From NCBI GenBank assembly GCA_019137255.1, contig WPDH01000156.1, positions 1 to 64,000 of the forward strand: DNA of 64,000 bases. Reading direction: 5' to 3'. The position numbers were made by a program, and so were the translations under genes. The stretch is from Corinectria fuckeliana. Its lineage: Eukaryota > Ascomycota > Sordariomycetes > Hypocreales > Nectriaceae. This document shows, one piece after another, positions 46,870-58,741 of the stretch (positions within the stretch are counted from its first letter, which is position 1; every line of letters begins with the position of its first letter). The notes beneath the pieces are model-generated. The model saw only the letters and a program-made list of their open reading frames with translations. It was not told the DNA's origin and did no database searches.

Positions 46870-48892
46870 TGTGATTGCGGATGCTTTTGCTTGGCAGCTT
46901 GGTCAGATTCGCATCCACGAGCAATCACAATCGGGGAGCGAGGCGACAGTCGTCGAGTCGGTTTCGGATGCAAGGATTGACAAAAGGAAAACAGTAATTC
47001 TCGGTGACGGTTGCGCGTGGCAAGCAATAGTTAGTGAAGGAGCTGAAGGCTTCTCGATGTGCGACTCGTTGCGTTGCGTTGCGTTGCTGGGCGGTCGTCG
47101 GGGTGGCTGGTTGCGACCGAAGCGAAGGCGTAATTTGAAGGTTCTCCCCCGTTCGGTGGGCGACCCGATAGCCGATTTCCCCACGGTCCCTTCTCGCCTT
47201 TCTCCTTGAGTTCGGTCGTCGGTTAGATGCAGATGATTGATTGTGCGTTGGGTTGATTGGAGCGGTTGGTGGTGGTTCTCGTCGTGGTCGCGGACGTGGT
47301 CGTAAGCTGTGTCGTGACAGACGTGGGAGAGGAGGAGCAACAGGAGCAGGCTGTGGGCAGTCGGATCGGAGGGCGCTGGGCAGCAGCTAACCAACCTTTT
47401 AGTGTTTTACCAGTGCGGGACGGGGGAGCTACAACAGGCTTTCGAGCGCTGGGCTGGGGGGCTTCCACGGCTGGGCTGGGCTGGGGTTTGCCGAAGGCGG
47501 CTGGCCAATATAACAATGACCTAACATTTCGGCACCAGAGCACCACCATCCAGCCCACCCCCCTCCACTCTGGAGGGTTCCTCAGGGCCTGGTAGCGGCA
47601 CACCCCCTGTAGCTCGGCGGCCATCCTACATATAGTAGGCCTACCTAGGTACCCTCGACGGTTACTTTCTGCGTGTTTTGGGTGAGCCCCACTGACGAAA
47701 GATACCTAAGCAGGCACCTAAGGCGGCCCGGACCTGGACCTGGAGGAGCGCTGAGACCTGGAGCGGGCACTCAGCAATGTGGCTCCACGCCCCGAATGCC
47801 CTGGGCGTCCAGAGCAACTGCCCCCCCCCCTAAGGCAGGAACCAGGGCGCTGAATGGCTAAGGTGGCGGGCCAGCCTGCCGACACTAGCGGAGCGGCGCC
47901 CGCTGATTGGCCGGGGGCCTTGATTGCGACGGGCCACGCCTGACGAAGCCAGGCTGCGTGAGATTGCTGTTGCGGCATGAGACAGCCAAACAGCAGCCTC
48001 TTTTTCCAAGCGTCCGAGTCTCTCTTCACGCTTTCGCGCCTTTTTCTCGATGGCCAAGGGGAGGGAGGGGGGAGGGGTTCCGAGGGGAGATTGTTGTGGT
48101 GGGATGATTTTCCCAGACAAGTCGACAAAGGACGACGCCAACGACAACAATGACAACGACAACGCAACGCAAGTGCTGTCAATCCCCTAGCCACAAGCTA
48201 CACGTGCGAATGCAGATGGTGGTTGTGGCTGCCATGGACTTTTGCAAGCAAGTACGAAGTAGACTAATTATTCCATCGCGTCTAATCTTAGGTGAGTGTC
48301 TCCGAGATGGCCTCCTCCAGTAGAAAAGTCTCGCCAGGGGCAATGAAGTGAAGCAAGGCTAGGTGCCCGGTTACTACGCAGGTATGCAGGTAATTTTTGG
48401 TGTGTTTATGCATGATGAGCTGGATGGGGCTGAATGGACTGGAGGACTGAATCTGGGCGACTGACGAGTCGACGTGCACCCATGTCCTTGGACTGATCCA
48501 TGTCCCTGACTGATCCATGTCGTCTCCCCTGACGAGTTCCTTCCATGGTAACCCTGCTGTTGAGTTGATGCAGCATCGCAGCCTTTCCCGCCTCATCATG
48601 CACCTAATAAATCTACGTCTGCGTCCACCACGTTCTCTTCCGCATATTGCGTGTGCCTGCTGCTCTCGTGCAGTCTGTCATCTGGCAAACCAACCAGACA
48701 GCGTCGCTAGTCAAAGGAAACAGGACATGGAGGTGGGAGATGGAGGTGAGAGATGGAGGCGGCAGCCGTTTCGTTTCAACGCCCCCGTTGCGCTATCATA
48801 GCCAAATTACAGTGTAGCCCTTCCGAGCCTTGCAGGGTACCCAGCGTTCAATGCTACCTATGTACGGAGTACGTAAGCTCGTCCGATCCTCC
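46870..48892. other. Upstream region of CHS7 and gene-poor DNA
   Basis: The first few hundred bases are the CHS7 promoter and leader. Beyond that I see only short frames without resemblance to proteins, G/C-rich stretches (47440-47880) and motifs of the CCTACCTAGGTACC and GTACGAAGTAGAC type near 47640, 48250 and 48856. Confidence 0.5.
48884..48892. repeat. Target-site duplication, left copy
   Basis: CGATCCTCC directly abuts the left inverted end of the Mutator-like element and is repeated exactly at 49513-49521 on the other side. Confidence 0.9.
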
Positions 48893-48994
48893 GGCGAGCT
48901 ATACATGCACCGCCCCGTACACGCACCGCTGGTTTGATGAGTCAGCACAGCGCCTATAAATTCTCCCCCAAGTGCCCTAAGGGCCCTGTAACAG
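48893..48994 (+). repeat. MULE left terminal inverted repeat
   Basis: 102 bp, the inverted complement of 49411-49512 with two mismatches (near 48953 and 48968). It may contain the transposase-binding sites and promoter of the parental element. Confidence 0.92.
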
Positions 48995-49006
48995 CTAGCA
49001 CTCACA

Positions 49007-49402
49007 ATGGACCTCCCACCTCAACAGCTTTATGATTCGCAAGAAGATCTTGCATTAGATCTTGCAATTTACGCAGCAATTAGTGGCTATAAATTTATTA
49101 TTCGACGCTCACATTCATTTTAGCACAGCTCTGAGCGACCTACTATCTTATATGCTTACAATCGCTGGCGTCAGGGCTGCCAATTTTCAATCCTAGCCAA
49201 AGAAGACTCTTACGGCTTGTGGCATCTCAAACATCGCACTGAAGCCCGATTTTCCCACCACAACCACGGGCCCCGAGAGCCCCAGCAGTCACAAGAGCCC
49301 AAGCCGTTAGAGAAGAAATTGCCTACCTGTAGCAAATGTCACAAAGAAGGCCATAGAAGGGGTGCAAAATGCTGTGTTTTACGTGGTCAAGATAGCCCAT
49401 AG
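49007..49402 (+). pseudogene. Transposase remnant: FAR1-like N-terminus fused to zinc knuckle
   Basis: Reading from the ATG at 49007 gives MDLPPQQLYDSQEDL and then SGYKFIIRRSHSF, followed by an in-frame TAG at 49121-49123. The same frame continues to TAG at 49400-49402 with WRQGCQFSILAKEDS, LWHLKHRTEARFSHHNHGP and a zinc knuckle CSKCHKEGHRRGAKC. The C...W...HNH pattern is the FAR1/WRKY-GCM1-type DNA-binding fold of Mutator transposases; the knuckle belongs to the C-terminus. The DDE catalytic core that should lie between them is absent. A single base change may have made the internal stop from a CAG codon. Confidence 0.8.
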
Positions 49403-49410
49403 AATAGTCA

Positions 49411-49512
49411 CTGTTACAGGGCCCTTAGGGCACTTGAGGGAGAATTTATAGGTGCTGTGCTGACTCATCAAACCAGCGGTGCGTGTACGGGGCGGTGCAT
49501 GTATAGCTCGCC
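49411..49512 (-). repeat. MULE right terminal inverted repeat
   Basis: 102 bp, inverted complement of the left end; begins with CTGTTACAGGG and ends GCTCGCC next to the duplicated target site. Confidence 0.92.
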
Positions 49513-49521
49513 CGATCCTCC
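49513..49521. repeat. Target-site duplication, right copy
   Basis: CGATCCTCC, identical to 48884-48892. An extra shared C makes the exact boundary ambiguous by one base. Confidence 0.9.
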
Positions 49522-52500
49522 TCGGCGTTTATCTATAGTAGGCTACACGACGTAGATAATTGCTTGCTACGACGCTGGCTTGGGGTATTTAATTAAATGA
49601 GCCGAGGGAGGGCGGCGACTCAGACGGATGAATCAAATCGCGTCCGTGAGCCATCCCTTGCCCAGAAATCTCGATTGCCTCCCTCCCGTTACATCGCCCT
49701 TTGTCGACCTGGTTTTCGCTCACATGGTCCGTCGTCCGTCGTATCCACGGGAAGCAGTAAATTGGCCCTCCAGATTCCTCCGAAGCTGTCCCGCCCGTGT
49801 TCAGGCCTTCTCCATTACTCTGCACGTCCGTCAAGGGAAACAAACATATGGAGCGGCATGCATGCTCCAAGATCCGGACCCCAAGCTTCAATACCCGCAA
49901 CAGGGATATTCGGATTGTTCGGTTGTCTTCTTTGTAGCGTCTCAAGCTGAAATGTCGGTTGCTCGAAACATAGCTCTTCGTTTCGCTTATTTAAGTTGTC
50001 GGCTCCGCGAGGCAGCGTGCCGGCCACGGCTTCGTCTTTTCTTGGTATTCAATATCCCAACACGAGCGAGCGAGCTTTCTTCAGACATGGCATTACACAA
50101 TAATCAGTCCTACCCATGTCGGTTCCCGTCACTTACACTCACACCGCGCTGAACCAACAAACAGTCCACGATCAGCATCACTAGCCACGTCGCTAGCCTA
50201 CTTTCCAATAATTGCACCCTTCCTTACTAACGTAAGCTACGCACAAGAAGCTAGACTCTCTCTCAGTTCTTGGCGACCGTTGTCAGGTTTTCGGTTCAAC
50301 GAATTGCCCCTTCGTTGATGTCAGTTCTGCAGCAGCCCATGTTGCCCCGGAGCTGATCCCTTAGACACCCTCTTCGTGCGTGCAGCGCCTCAGCCCAAGC
50401 CGATCTCGTTTCAGCCACGCTCGATGTCTCATCGGCTCTCCAGCTAGCTGACTGGCTGGGCCGATGATACCACGACCTTCTTCATGCCTCCTTTGGCGCC
50501 TAGCCTGACTGCGCTTGCCTCGCCCGAGGCCACTTCTGTTGACCTCTTGCATGGTGTTCGAGACTTGAATCATTGGTTTGCCCATGGTATCGCTGGCTTT
50601 GGCGAGCATGGCAGAAATCAGGCGAGCCTAAATACCGGACAAGTTAATCAAGTATCTATGACATTGCAGCTTGACTGCTCACCACTGCCAAGATCGGCAA
50701 CCAACCTTGGCCTGCAGGTCTTAGATCTCAAGTTAGTCTGGCGCGTGACGTGGCGCAAACAAACCGGATTCGCTGCTACCTATTCTAGTCTTGCGTGGCT
50801 ATGCCCTTAGGTGAGTAGACTCGGTGACGTGTGTAAGTGGCGTACCACGTCAATCAACTTCAAGATCACTGCCAATTGCAGTAAGAACAACTCGTGGAGT
50901 GTCGTTGAGGATGTGATAAATTTCAGCGGGTGATTCTGAGGTGCTACTGTTTTTCCATTTTCCATTTGTTGACGGGGTATTCTCGACTGCACTGGAAGTG
51001 ATGAACATAAAAACAGTAGCCACTGCCCTTCGCATGCATTCGCTTCAAAGGGCTCGGTCAACCTGTTTCAAGGCAGGAAAGGTGAGATGTCATCTATTGC
51101 TCCATGGTGGGAAAGGAGCCAAAGGACGTCATTGACATTCTAAGTTCATCTCGGCACGAAACGCAAAGTGGGAAGTAGTCTTCCGCCGATGTCAAAGGAG
51201 ATGGGCTGCTATCCGCCAGATTCGCTTTCAGCGCGATGAGACGAGCAAACATTGCCACATTACCCCTTGATATACCACCATCGCTTACAAACAGGAGTTA
51301 GTTCGCCTTTATTCGAACGGTTACCCATTGGCACATCTGATTGTGGGTAGGTTAAGCCTAGTTCCCGCATTCAATCCAGGGCAGCTCAAGAGTCAGTCAT
51401 TTATTCTCCTGAATCCAGTGCAAAAGATGCTCAATGTAACTAGCGATTATACCATTCTACGAAGTAGACTACCTGGTTAGGGACATCTGGCTCTACGAAG
51501 TAAAGTCCCCCGGTATGACCAGTCACCGGTCAACCCAGCCGACACCGTGAAGAAAACCATAGGGAACCGATTGTGTTGGGTAGCAACCTTTCAAGGGCTC
51601 CTCCCAAGATATTGGCACTAACATCAACTCCTGTTTCACTCACAATTCTCGGAGTAGAACCCAACCCTGAATAAAAAATTGCTCGCATAATCGTCTAGCT
51701 CGAAGGAGCTGCATGACTTTGTATTCATTTGAATGTATCCCATCCTAACATATTTTTGCCAAAATGGATAACGTGGACATCAGCCAATCACGCCCCAACC
51801 CCGATGTTGCTTCACTGGAAGCGCCCATATCATCCGCGCGTGTATCCCCAATGCCAAAGCTCGGTCGAATATAATAATTGCCCTCTATCGCAGTTTTTAA
51901 GAAGATGAACCAGGTTGCGTTCACGTAGGAAATGATAGTCTCTTTTAGTTACATTTCTCTAACATGTATCAATCAGGTCTGGTCCTTACGATCGTACTTT
52001 CGCACAAGAGTTTCAGCCATGAGCCCTCCTAAACCTGCGTCAACGCTGTCGGCTAAGAAAGGACAAGTTACCCAGACCAGCCACTTCCCAGAAAAGAGGC
52101 GAGATATCACATTCAACCATGCCCAGATGCGCGGTGGAACCTTTAAACACCTCAATAGAGCCCAGGTCGAGCCACAACGGCCTGGCAGCATCTAGAGTCC
52201 TTGAGTAGATTAAGGTGCTTTCTAGTGACGGTGTAAAATTCAACAGGAGAAGTTCCAATAGCTACAAACTACCAGTATTAGCAAGAACCACATGACAACA
52301 TAGGGCTATATTGTTAAGCATACAGCTATCCCATTTTAATATATCCCTTGCAGTAATATCCTTATTTGCAGTATGTAATGGCTCTTTAAGGTATTTAGAT
52401 CTTTTTGGTTTAGATGCAACATACCTAGGTACGTACCGCTATTCATCGAGTCGAAGACCTTCTTTCATGCCCACTTCGAGTCGTAAGTATCAGTGTCGTC

Positions 52501-55500
52501 ATACCAATTTCTTTGTCTTGAGGATATCTACTTGCGTTTATTGTCTTTTGGATGTTATAAAGTATAAGAGCCACGGCACTTATCCTGACAAGTATCGAAA
52601 AGAGTCGTGCTATTCGGGCTGTGTATCACATGCCTATAAGTATCGACGCTCACTCTTTATTTGTTGTCTTCTCTCTATTTATTGTCCTCTCTTCTTGGAC
52701 GTAGTCTCGCTACCAACAAAAGAGCAATCAGGGAAAAGCTAGGGCATCAGGCATCAGGTATTAGGAGCGTGTCAAAGCGAAAGACATAGCAGAGAAGGGT
52801 GGGTTTACTGCCCTAATAGATATCTGTTATAGCCTGGAAAATACGACTCATCGAAGATGACATCGGATCCTCGAGCTGACTTGCGTGCTTGTAGCAATTC
52901 TTCTTCCGAAACGGAGCCTGATACTAGGAGAGACAAAACTCGGCAACTTACACGCAACAATTATGTTTCCCCGACAGCTAATCCTCCCAGCATCTGGTAT
53001 CGCGCTTAGACCGGGGTTGTCTTAATTTCGTCACTCACATGATCATCCAAGGGAAGGTCCAGGGTATGCGAAATGGTCACACTGGAGAACTAAGCCCCCA
53101 CAGCAGGGTTCTCCAGTCTTGTGAGGATGTGAGCCATTGCGGTGGAGCATGAATTGTATAATGTGACAGCTCGGTCACGCTGGCCATTGGCTGCAATGCG
53201 TCTTCTAGACGAAGATGATGCAGGTTCCTTAACTACATAGTAGGGGTTGCGCGGCGCGTGACGGAAAGTGTGTGGAGTCAGCCCTTGACTTCCCCAGACT
53301 GGTACGACTGCGTCTTTGTTAGATGATCTTTTTGGTTTGCATTACAGATCTACTTGCCAAGGGATACCGCTCATGGGCAGAAACGGATGCTTCGAAGCAT
53401 GTATCAGTGTATTGGGGACTCGTTGTCTATTCGCAAACGCCTGACAATCATCAAATTCATGCCCACCCGAACGAGTCCCCTGCGACAGGACGCCTCAACT
53501 AGCAATTAGTGGAGACTCCTTGCACCCTGGAAAGCGGTAAGCTGCGATAAGACGAGGGCGAGAAGGAAACCAGGAAATAATCCAGTTGTTGCGCAGAGCC
53601 AATTCAACTACTAATTACGTACTTCACCCTATCTTGGACTACCTTGTCAATTTGTCCCCCCAGCTAAGTATTTCTTCCTCCCACTCGGTCGCTTCTGGCG
53701 CCTGGAGCCTAATCGCATGCCCATCATGACCATCATGGCCAAGGCAAGATGCCTCCCCCCCTCTGACGTAGAGGGTATCCACCTGGGATTTGAGGCCCCC
53801 GCTGCCGTCGGTTGGTTTCGGGCGCGGCCATAGGCGGACGGCGGACGGCGGGTGGACCTGGGACCCGCCCGCCCGGGGTTGCGTCCCCCCGTTCGTCGCC
53901 CGTTCGTTCGCCGCTTGGTTGGGGACTTTTTTCTTCTTCTTTTGGCTTCGGCGCGCCGTCGATGAGTTGGACCGCGGTACTTGCGAGTGACTTGCGGTTC
54001 TGCGATGGTGGCATGTTAATTCATCCGATTTTTCTTTCCGGGGTTTAGGTGGGCTGGCCTGGACAGTCTACGAGTTGAAAGTTGCCGGGTTGACTGGATT
54101 CTGGCGTTGGGAAGACTGGGTCTGTTGATCGAGATGAGACTTGAACGACGACCTGGGGACACGTACATATCAGGCAGTATTGCTACTGGGCCACACATTT
54201 CAAGGCCGATTACTGACACCAATTTTGAGTCCGTATTGCTCTTATCGCCTCTCGAATACATCTATCTATACATGCTGTTTCGGCCCGTGTAAATCCTACC
54301 TTGAGATCTGCTTACTGAGAGTTGAAGAGAATGTTAGCCAAGAATCTTCGCTGTAGACAGAGACTTGACACTGGGGAAACGGCCTTCAGCAAGGTTCCTA
54401 GTGTTTGCATCCTCATCTCAGCTGCGTCGCTGTCTTGTCTTGGAAGAATAGCCCAAGAGACCATCCATAATCACTCAGAACCTAGGAATACCACGATGCA
54501 CCCCACACCAAGGCACCCCCGGTCCTCCAACCGCAGCCGGGCTCGAGTGGACCGCATCAGCAACTTTATTGAGAGGACGGGGAACAGTGGGTTTCCGGCA
54601 GCCCGTAAAGTGCAGTTTGTTGGCTATTAGCTTCAGCCCCTGGACGAGAAATTACGACTGCCTGCCTAGGTACGAATAGATGGCGCATTGGTTGATGCAG
54701 ATGCCCCTGAGCTCTTCTGCTGGGAGCACTTCGTAGGCTGTTTGTCGCTGGTATTCATAGGTGCGGTCGAGCTGCCACCATCCACCTCACTGTATGTTGG
54801 TACTGACTGTAATCTGTAATTGAGCTGGGACGCGTCGCAACCCCTAAAATCTGACACGGGCGCGGCGCTGCTGAATCCCTAACCCGCGACCCGTCGTCAT
54901 CCGCAGGCAAACCTACCTAGTACCTAGTCCCTAGTACATGTAGTAGTTGTTGTCGACCTGGCCTGTCCTGCGCAGTGTGCTCTTCGACTCTTCAACTCCT
55001 GACCCTCAACTCTCCAAGGTCTTCCTCTCCCTTCCCAACTCTCACTCTGTCTCACCCTTCAGTCAATCCTTTTTGCAGCCGCCACATCTCTTGCACTCTG
55101 TATCTCGTGCCCTCTCGTCTTTCCGTGCCCTCCTGACCCTTCCAACACCATCCGCCCCACGGAGCGTCGTCCACTTGAATCCAATCCTGTCTCATTCCCG
55201 CGAGTGGTCATCTGCGTGCGTGCCGCGTCTAGCCCGGAGAACGACCTATCTCGACCCGATCTGATTGACGACCCCTTCTCCTTCTTCGTCGTCGTCTTCT
55301 TCGCTGGTCCCCGCCGATTGGATTGAATTGGGTTGGATCGCATCTCCCATCCTGCATCCCGCATCCCGCATCCCGCACGCCCGGCGGCCCCCCTACCGCC
55401 GCACGCCAACGCTCACCCACCCCGAAAAGTCACTGCCAAGTACCCCTAGCTACATACCGTATCTCAGCCAGGCTTTTACCGTCAGTCAGACACCAAGATA

Positions 55501-55595
55501 CCGACCCTGATTTGGGATTTCCTCCCCGTCCCCCGGTCCGTGGTCCGTCACCCGACCCCATCTTTTGCCCTGACTCCGCTGGCCTCCAGGCGCCG
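49522..55595. other. 6 kb gene-poor region and leader of the MFS gene
   Basis: No frame resembles a known protein. From about 51880 to 52760 the sequence is visibly A/T-richer than its surroundings and may be old mobile DNA. TACGAAGTAGA motifs occur near 51459 and 51493, and ACCTAGGTACGTACC near 52428. From about 54950 the + strand becomes pyrimidine-rich, as expected of the long 5' leader of the MFS gene, with a GCATCCC triplicate near 55354-55377. Confidence 0.45.
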
Positions 55596-58131
55596 ATGAC
55601 CTCGCCTTCCCTCGGCCATTCTCTTCTTCCCTCCGTACCCTTCACATCGTGTGCAGACGGGCGCTGCTGCTTAACAGCCCCAACTCTCCAAAATTCCTCC
55701 TCCAAAGCCTTCTCGTCTTCCCTCCAACATTCCCCTGCGGACCCTCCCTTCACGTCCTGACCACGACGACCATCCTTACGACGACTCTGCATCGACGTCA
55801 TTGCTTTCGTCCCGCGGCGACCACGACCACGACCGCGACCGCGATCGCGACCACGCCTATCACGATCACCACCGTCACGGCTCCTCGGCTAGGCAACCTC
55901 ACCGACGCCGTCGCTCCGGGTCCGGCTCCGAGTCGTCCTGGACCGATACGGGTGACATAGGCGAGCAGCTCGACGACGACGACCCCCTCCGTCTCCAGCT
56001 CCCCAGCGAAATCGAGCAGGAGCTGCTGGCTGGCGTCGAACGTCGACACAAGAAGCATCACCCAAAACGGGTTCGAATTCAAGACGATCCCCACCACCAT
56101 CGTCGCTCCTACTCTCAACCACCCATCATTGATAAGGAGGCTATCGAGGTCCCCGACTTTTCTCCCCGACGTCCTTCTCGTGCAGAACGCTGCATCGGCG
56201 CCATCATGTCGGGATCTACGGGCTCCATCCATGGCCTTACGGGCAAGGCTCTACTGTAAGGACCAGGCCTGCCCATCAATCTTCGTATCCCAGTCGTCTT
56301 GCTGACCAGCCATTCTTCTTTATAGGTATTTTACCAGTATTTTCGTGTCATTAGGTGTTTTCCTTTTCGGTTATGATCAAGGAGTTATGTCGGGCATCAT
56401 CACGTAGGCACTCTTTGTCCTTTCTACGGACGTCTTCCCCTGCTGACCATTCTTCTAGGGGCCCGTACTTCATGGACTACTTCGGCCAACCTACCAAGGC
56501 CTATGTCGGGACCATGGTTGCTATCCTCGAGATTGGTGCTTTCATCTCTTCATTGATTGTCGGCCGCGTTGGAGATATCATCGGACGACGAAAGACTATT
56601 CTGTATGGCTCGTGCATCTTTTTCGTTGGAGGGGCCCTGCAGACAATGGCTACTTCCATGCCCATAATGATGCTCGGCCGTATCATTGCTGGTCTCGGTG
56701 TTGGTATGCTGTCAACAATCGTGCCTGTCTACCAGTCCGAAATATCCCCACCTCATAACCGGGGAAAGCTTGCTTGCATTGAATTCTCCGGGAATATTAT
56801 TGGCTACACGACGTCTGTTTGGGTCGACTATGGCTGCGGCTACATCGAGAGTAACCTTTCGTGGCGCCTTCCTCTGGGATTGCAGTGCGTGATGGGTGCG
56901 CTACTGGGTCTGGGTAGTCTTGTCATTGTCGAGTCTCCTCGGTCAGTACTCCTCCGGACATGAGCAGAACCCACCAACTAACGTGCTCAGATGGCTACTG
57001 GACAACGATCACGATGAGGAGGGCATGGTTGTCATTGCTAACTTGTACGGAGGCGGTGATATTCACAACCCCAAGGCCCGTGACGAGTATCGCGAGATCA
57101 AAATGGACGTCCTTCTCCAGCGCCAGGAGGGCGAGCGATCCTACGCCGACATGTTCCGCCGCTACAAGACGCGCGTCTTCATTGCCATGTCTGCCCAGGC
57201 CCTGGCCCAGCTCAACGGAATTAACGTCATTTCGTACTACGCTCCTTATGTCTTCGAGTCTGCCGGTTGGGTTGGCCACGACGCCATCCTCATGACGGGC
57301 CTGAACGGCATCACCTACCTCATGTCAACGATCCCCCCTTGGTACCTGGTGGATCGATGGGGTCGTCGAATCATCCTCCTCTCAGGCGCAGTGGCCATGG
57401 CCATCTCACTTTCCTGCATTTCTTATTTCCTCTACCTCGACATCAAGTGGACTCCTCGGCTGGTCGTTTTGTTCGTCATGATCTACAACGCCGCGTTTGG
57501 CTACTCGTGGGGCCCCATCCCGTGGTTGTACCCTCCCGAGATTCTGCCCCTGAGCATTCGATCGAAGGGTGCAAGTCTTTCGACTGCTACGAACTGGGCC
57601 TTCAACTGGCTTGTTGGTGAGATGACGCCCATTCTTCAGGAGTGGATCAAGTGGCGGATGTACCTTGTCCATGCGTTTTTCTGCGTGGCTAGTGTGATTA
57701 TTGGTAAGTGTGATGTTACCCCTTGTTGTGGGCGCATGGCTGACAGGTACTACTAAGTCTACTTCATCTACCCGGAGACGTGCGGTGTCCGCCTCGAGGA
57801 CATGGATTCTCTCTTTGGCGATGCCAGCACCGTCATGGGCACTCCTTCAATCCATGGCGATACGGGATCGCTCCTGAGAGCCGGCTCTCCAGTGGGGTCG
57901 TCGCGAGGGCTTCTTGGTCCTTCGTCTGCCATCCCCGGCCTGTCTCTTGATCCTCCGGTCATTGATGATGACAGCAAGTCCGCGATTCAGTCCAACGGCG
58001 GAGAAGACGGAGGCGTGCGCGGGTGGCTTTCTCGAGTCGTGGGCCGAAACCGCTCGGATAGCAGCAGCAGCGCTCAAGGCCGGTATGCGCCGCTTGGGCA
58101 ACAAGAGGATGGCATCCGCCGCGGGGACTGA
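55596..58131 (+). CDS. MFS sugar-porter-family membrane protein with long N-terminal tail
   Basis: Six exons (55596-55634, 55708-56255, 56326-56403, 56459-56941, 56991-57703, 57758-58131) give 744 residues. About 195 residues precede the first membrane helix: a Ser/Pro-rich start, a His/Asp/Arg-rich run and basic HRRSYSQPP and DFSPRRPSRAE segments. The sugar-porter core then shows FGYDQGVMSG, GRVGDIIGRRKT, IVPVYQSEISPPHNRG, ESPRWLLDNDHDEEG, ALAQLNGINVISYYAP, LVDRWGRR and PWLYPPEILPL, with about twelve helices and a cytoplasmic tail of about 120 residues. It belongs to the SP family of sugar and polyol H+ symporters or sensors; the substrate is unknown. The first intron (73 nt) is the least certain: another acceptor at 55677 also keeps frame. 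The last acceptor is TACTAAG. Confidence 0.88.
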
Positions 58132-58741
58132 TGGGACTGCCTTTGGATTTGCGTCGAATAGAGAAATTTTGCATATAGACGGCGCATGAGACGTACAATG
58201 TGTTGCTACTGTGGGATCACTGTACACGCAGCGGGGGATTGGGTCTGGCAGGTGTGTCGACACAAGGCTCACGTCGCTAGAGACGGAAATGAATGGAACT
58301 ACGCCTTGGATATGCAAACAGGCGCTCAATGATAACCTACGGTAGGTATGCAAGATAAAGAGGATGCTTGGGGCACTTGGGGTGACATGATTAGACTGCG
58401 TCGGGTCTCATACAGGGAACAGACAGCCAGTGGTTGCTAGAGTACACGTATAAGAGTTTCTCGCCGGAAAAGAACAGACGACGAAATCTTCTTGCCCGTT
58501 CTCGTTACCAACCCTGAACCTTTACTTGAGGCATTGTGAGAAGCTGCGAAGACGGTGTTGAAATACGGTGCTGAAAGTTGATATGACCGACCCACCTGTA
58601 GCTTATTCGTACTTAGGTACTAGACTTGGACTCTTGAAGTAGAATGGCCCGTGCATTCTTAAATCTCACCTTCGGCTTCAAGCATGAATACTGTAGCGCC
58701 AACCCTCGTCTCTTAATCAACAAACCGTCTGGGCCACAGCC
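58132..58741. other. Intergenic between MFS gene and LYR gene
   Basis: 610 bp with the 3' end of the MFS gene and the promoter of the LYR gene. A TTAGGTAC motif lies near 58614. No gene is seen. Confidence 0.5.

Larger units (their letters stand above)
48893..49512 (+). mobile_element. Decayed Mutator-like (MULE) transposon, internally deleted, 620 bp
   Basis: The element has 102-bp terminal inverted repeats (48893-48994 and 49411-49512, starting GGCGAGCTATAC) that differ at only two positions. An exact 9-bp direct repeat, CGATCCTCC, flanks it. Long inverted ends plus a 9-bp duplication are typical of Mutator-like elements. Between the ends lies a frame with two recognisable pieces: a FAR1-like DNA-binding N-terminus and a terminal zinc knuckle. 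The catalytic transposase middle is missing, so it is a non-autonomous deletion derivative. The nearly identical ends and intact duplication suggest that insertion was fairly recent. Confidence 0.88.

Noticed and set aside
49628..50152. 174-codon frame downstream of the transposon remnant
   Set aside because: No domain pattern, and it overlaps several other frames of similar length on both strands.
52311..52742. Open frame of 143 codons in A/T-rich DNA
   Set aside because: Odd Cys/Tyr/Ser composition, no family resemblance and no convincing splice partners; mentioned as a patch of interest but not as a gene.
53733..54014. 93-codon Pro/Arg/Gly-rich frame on the - strand
   Set aside because: Low complexity and no homology signal. 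The G/C-rich DNA easily yields such frames, so it is not reported as a gene.
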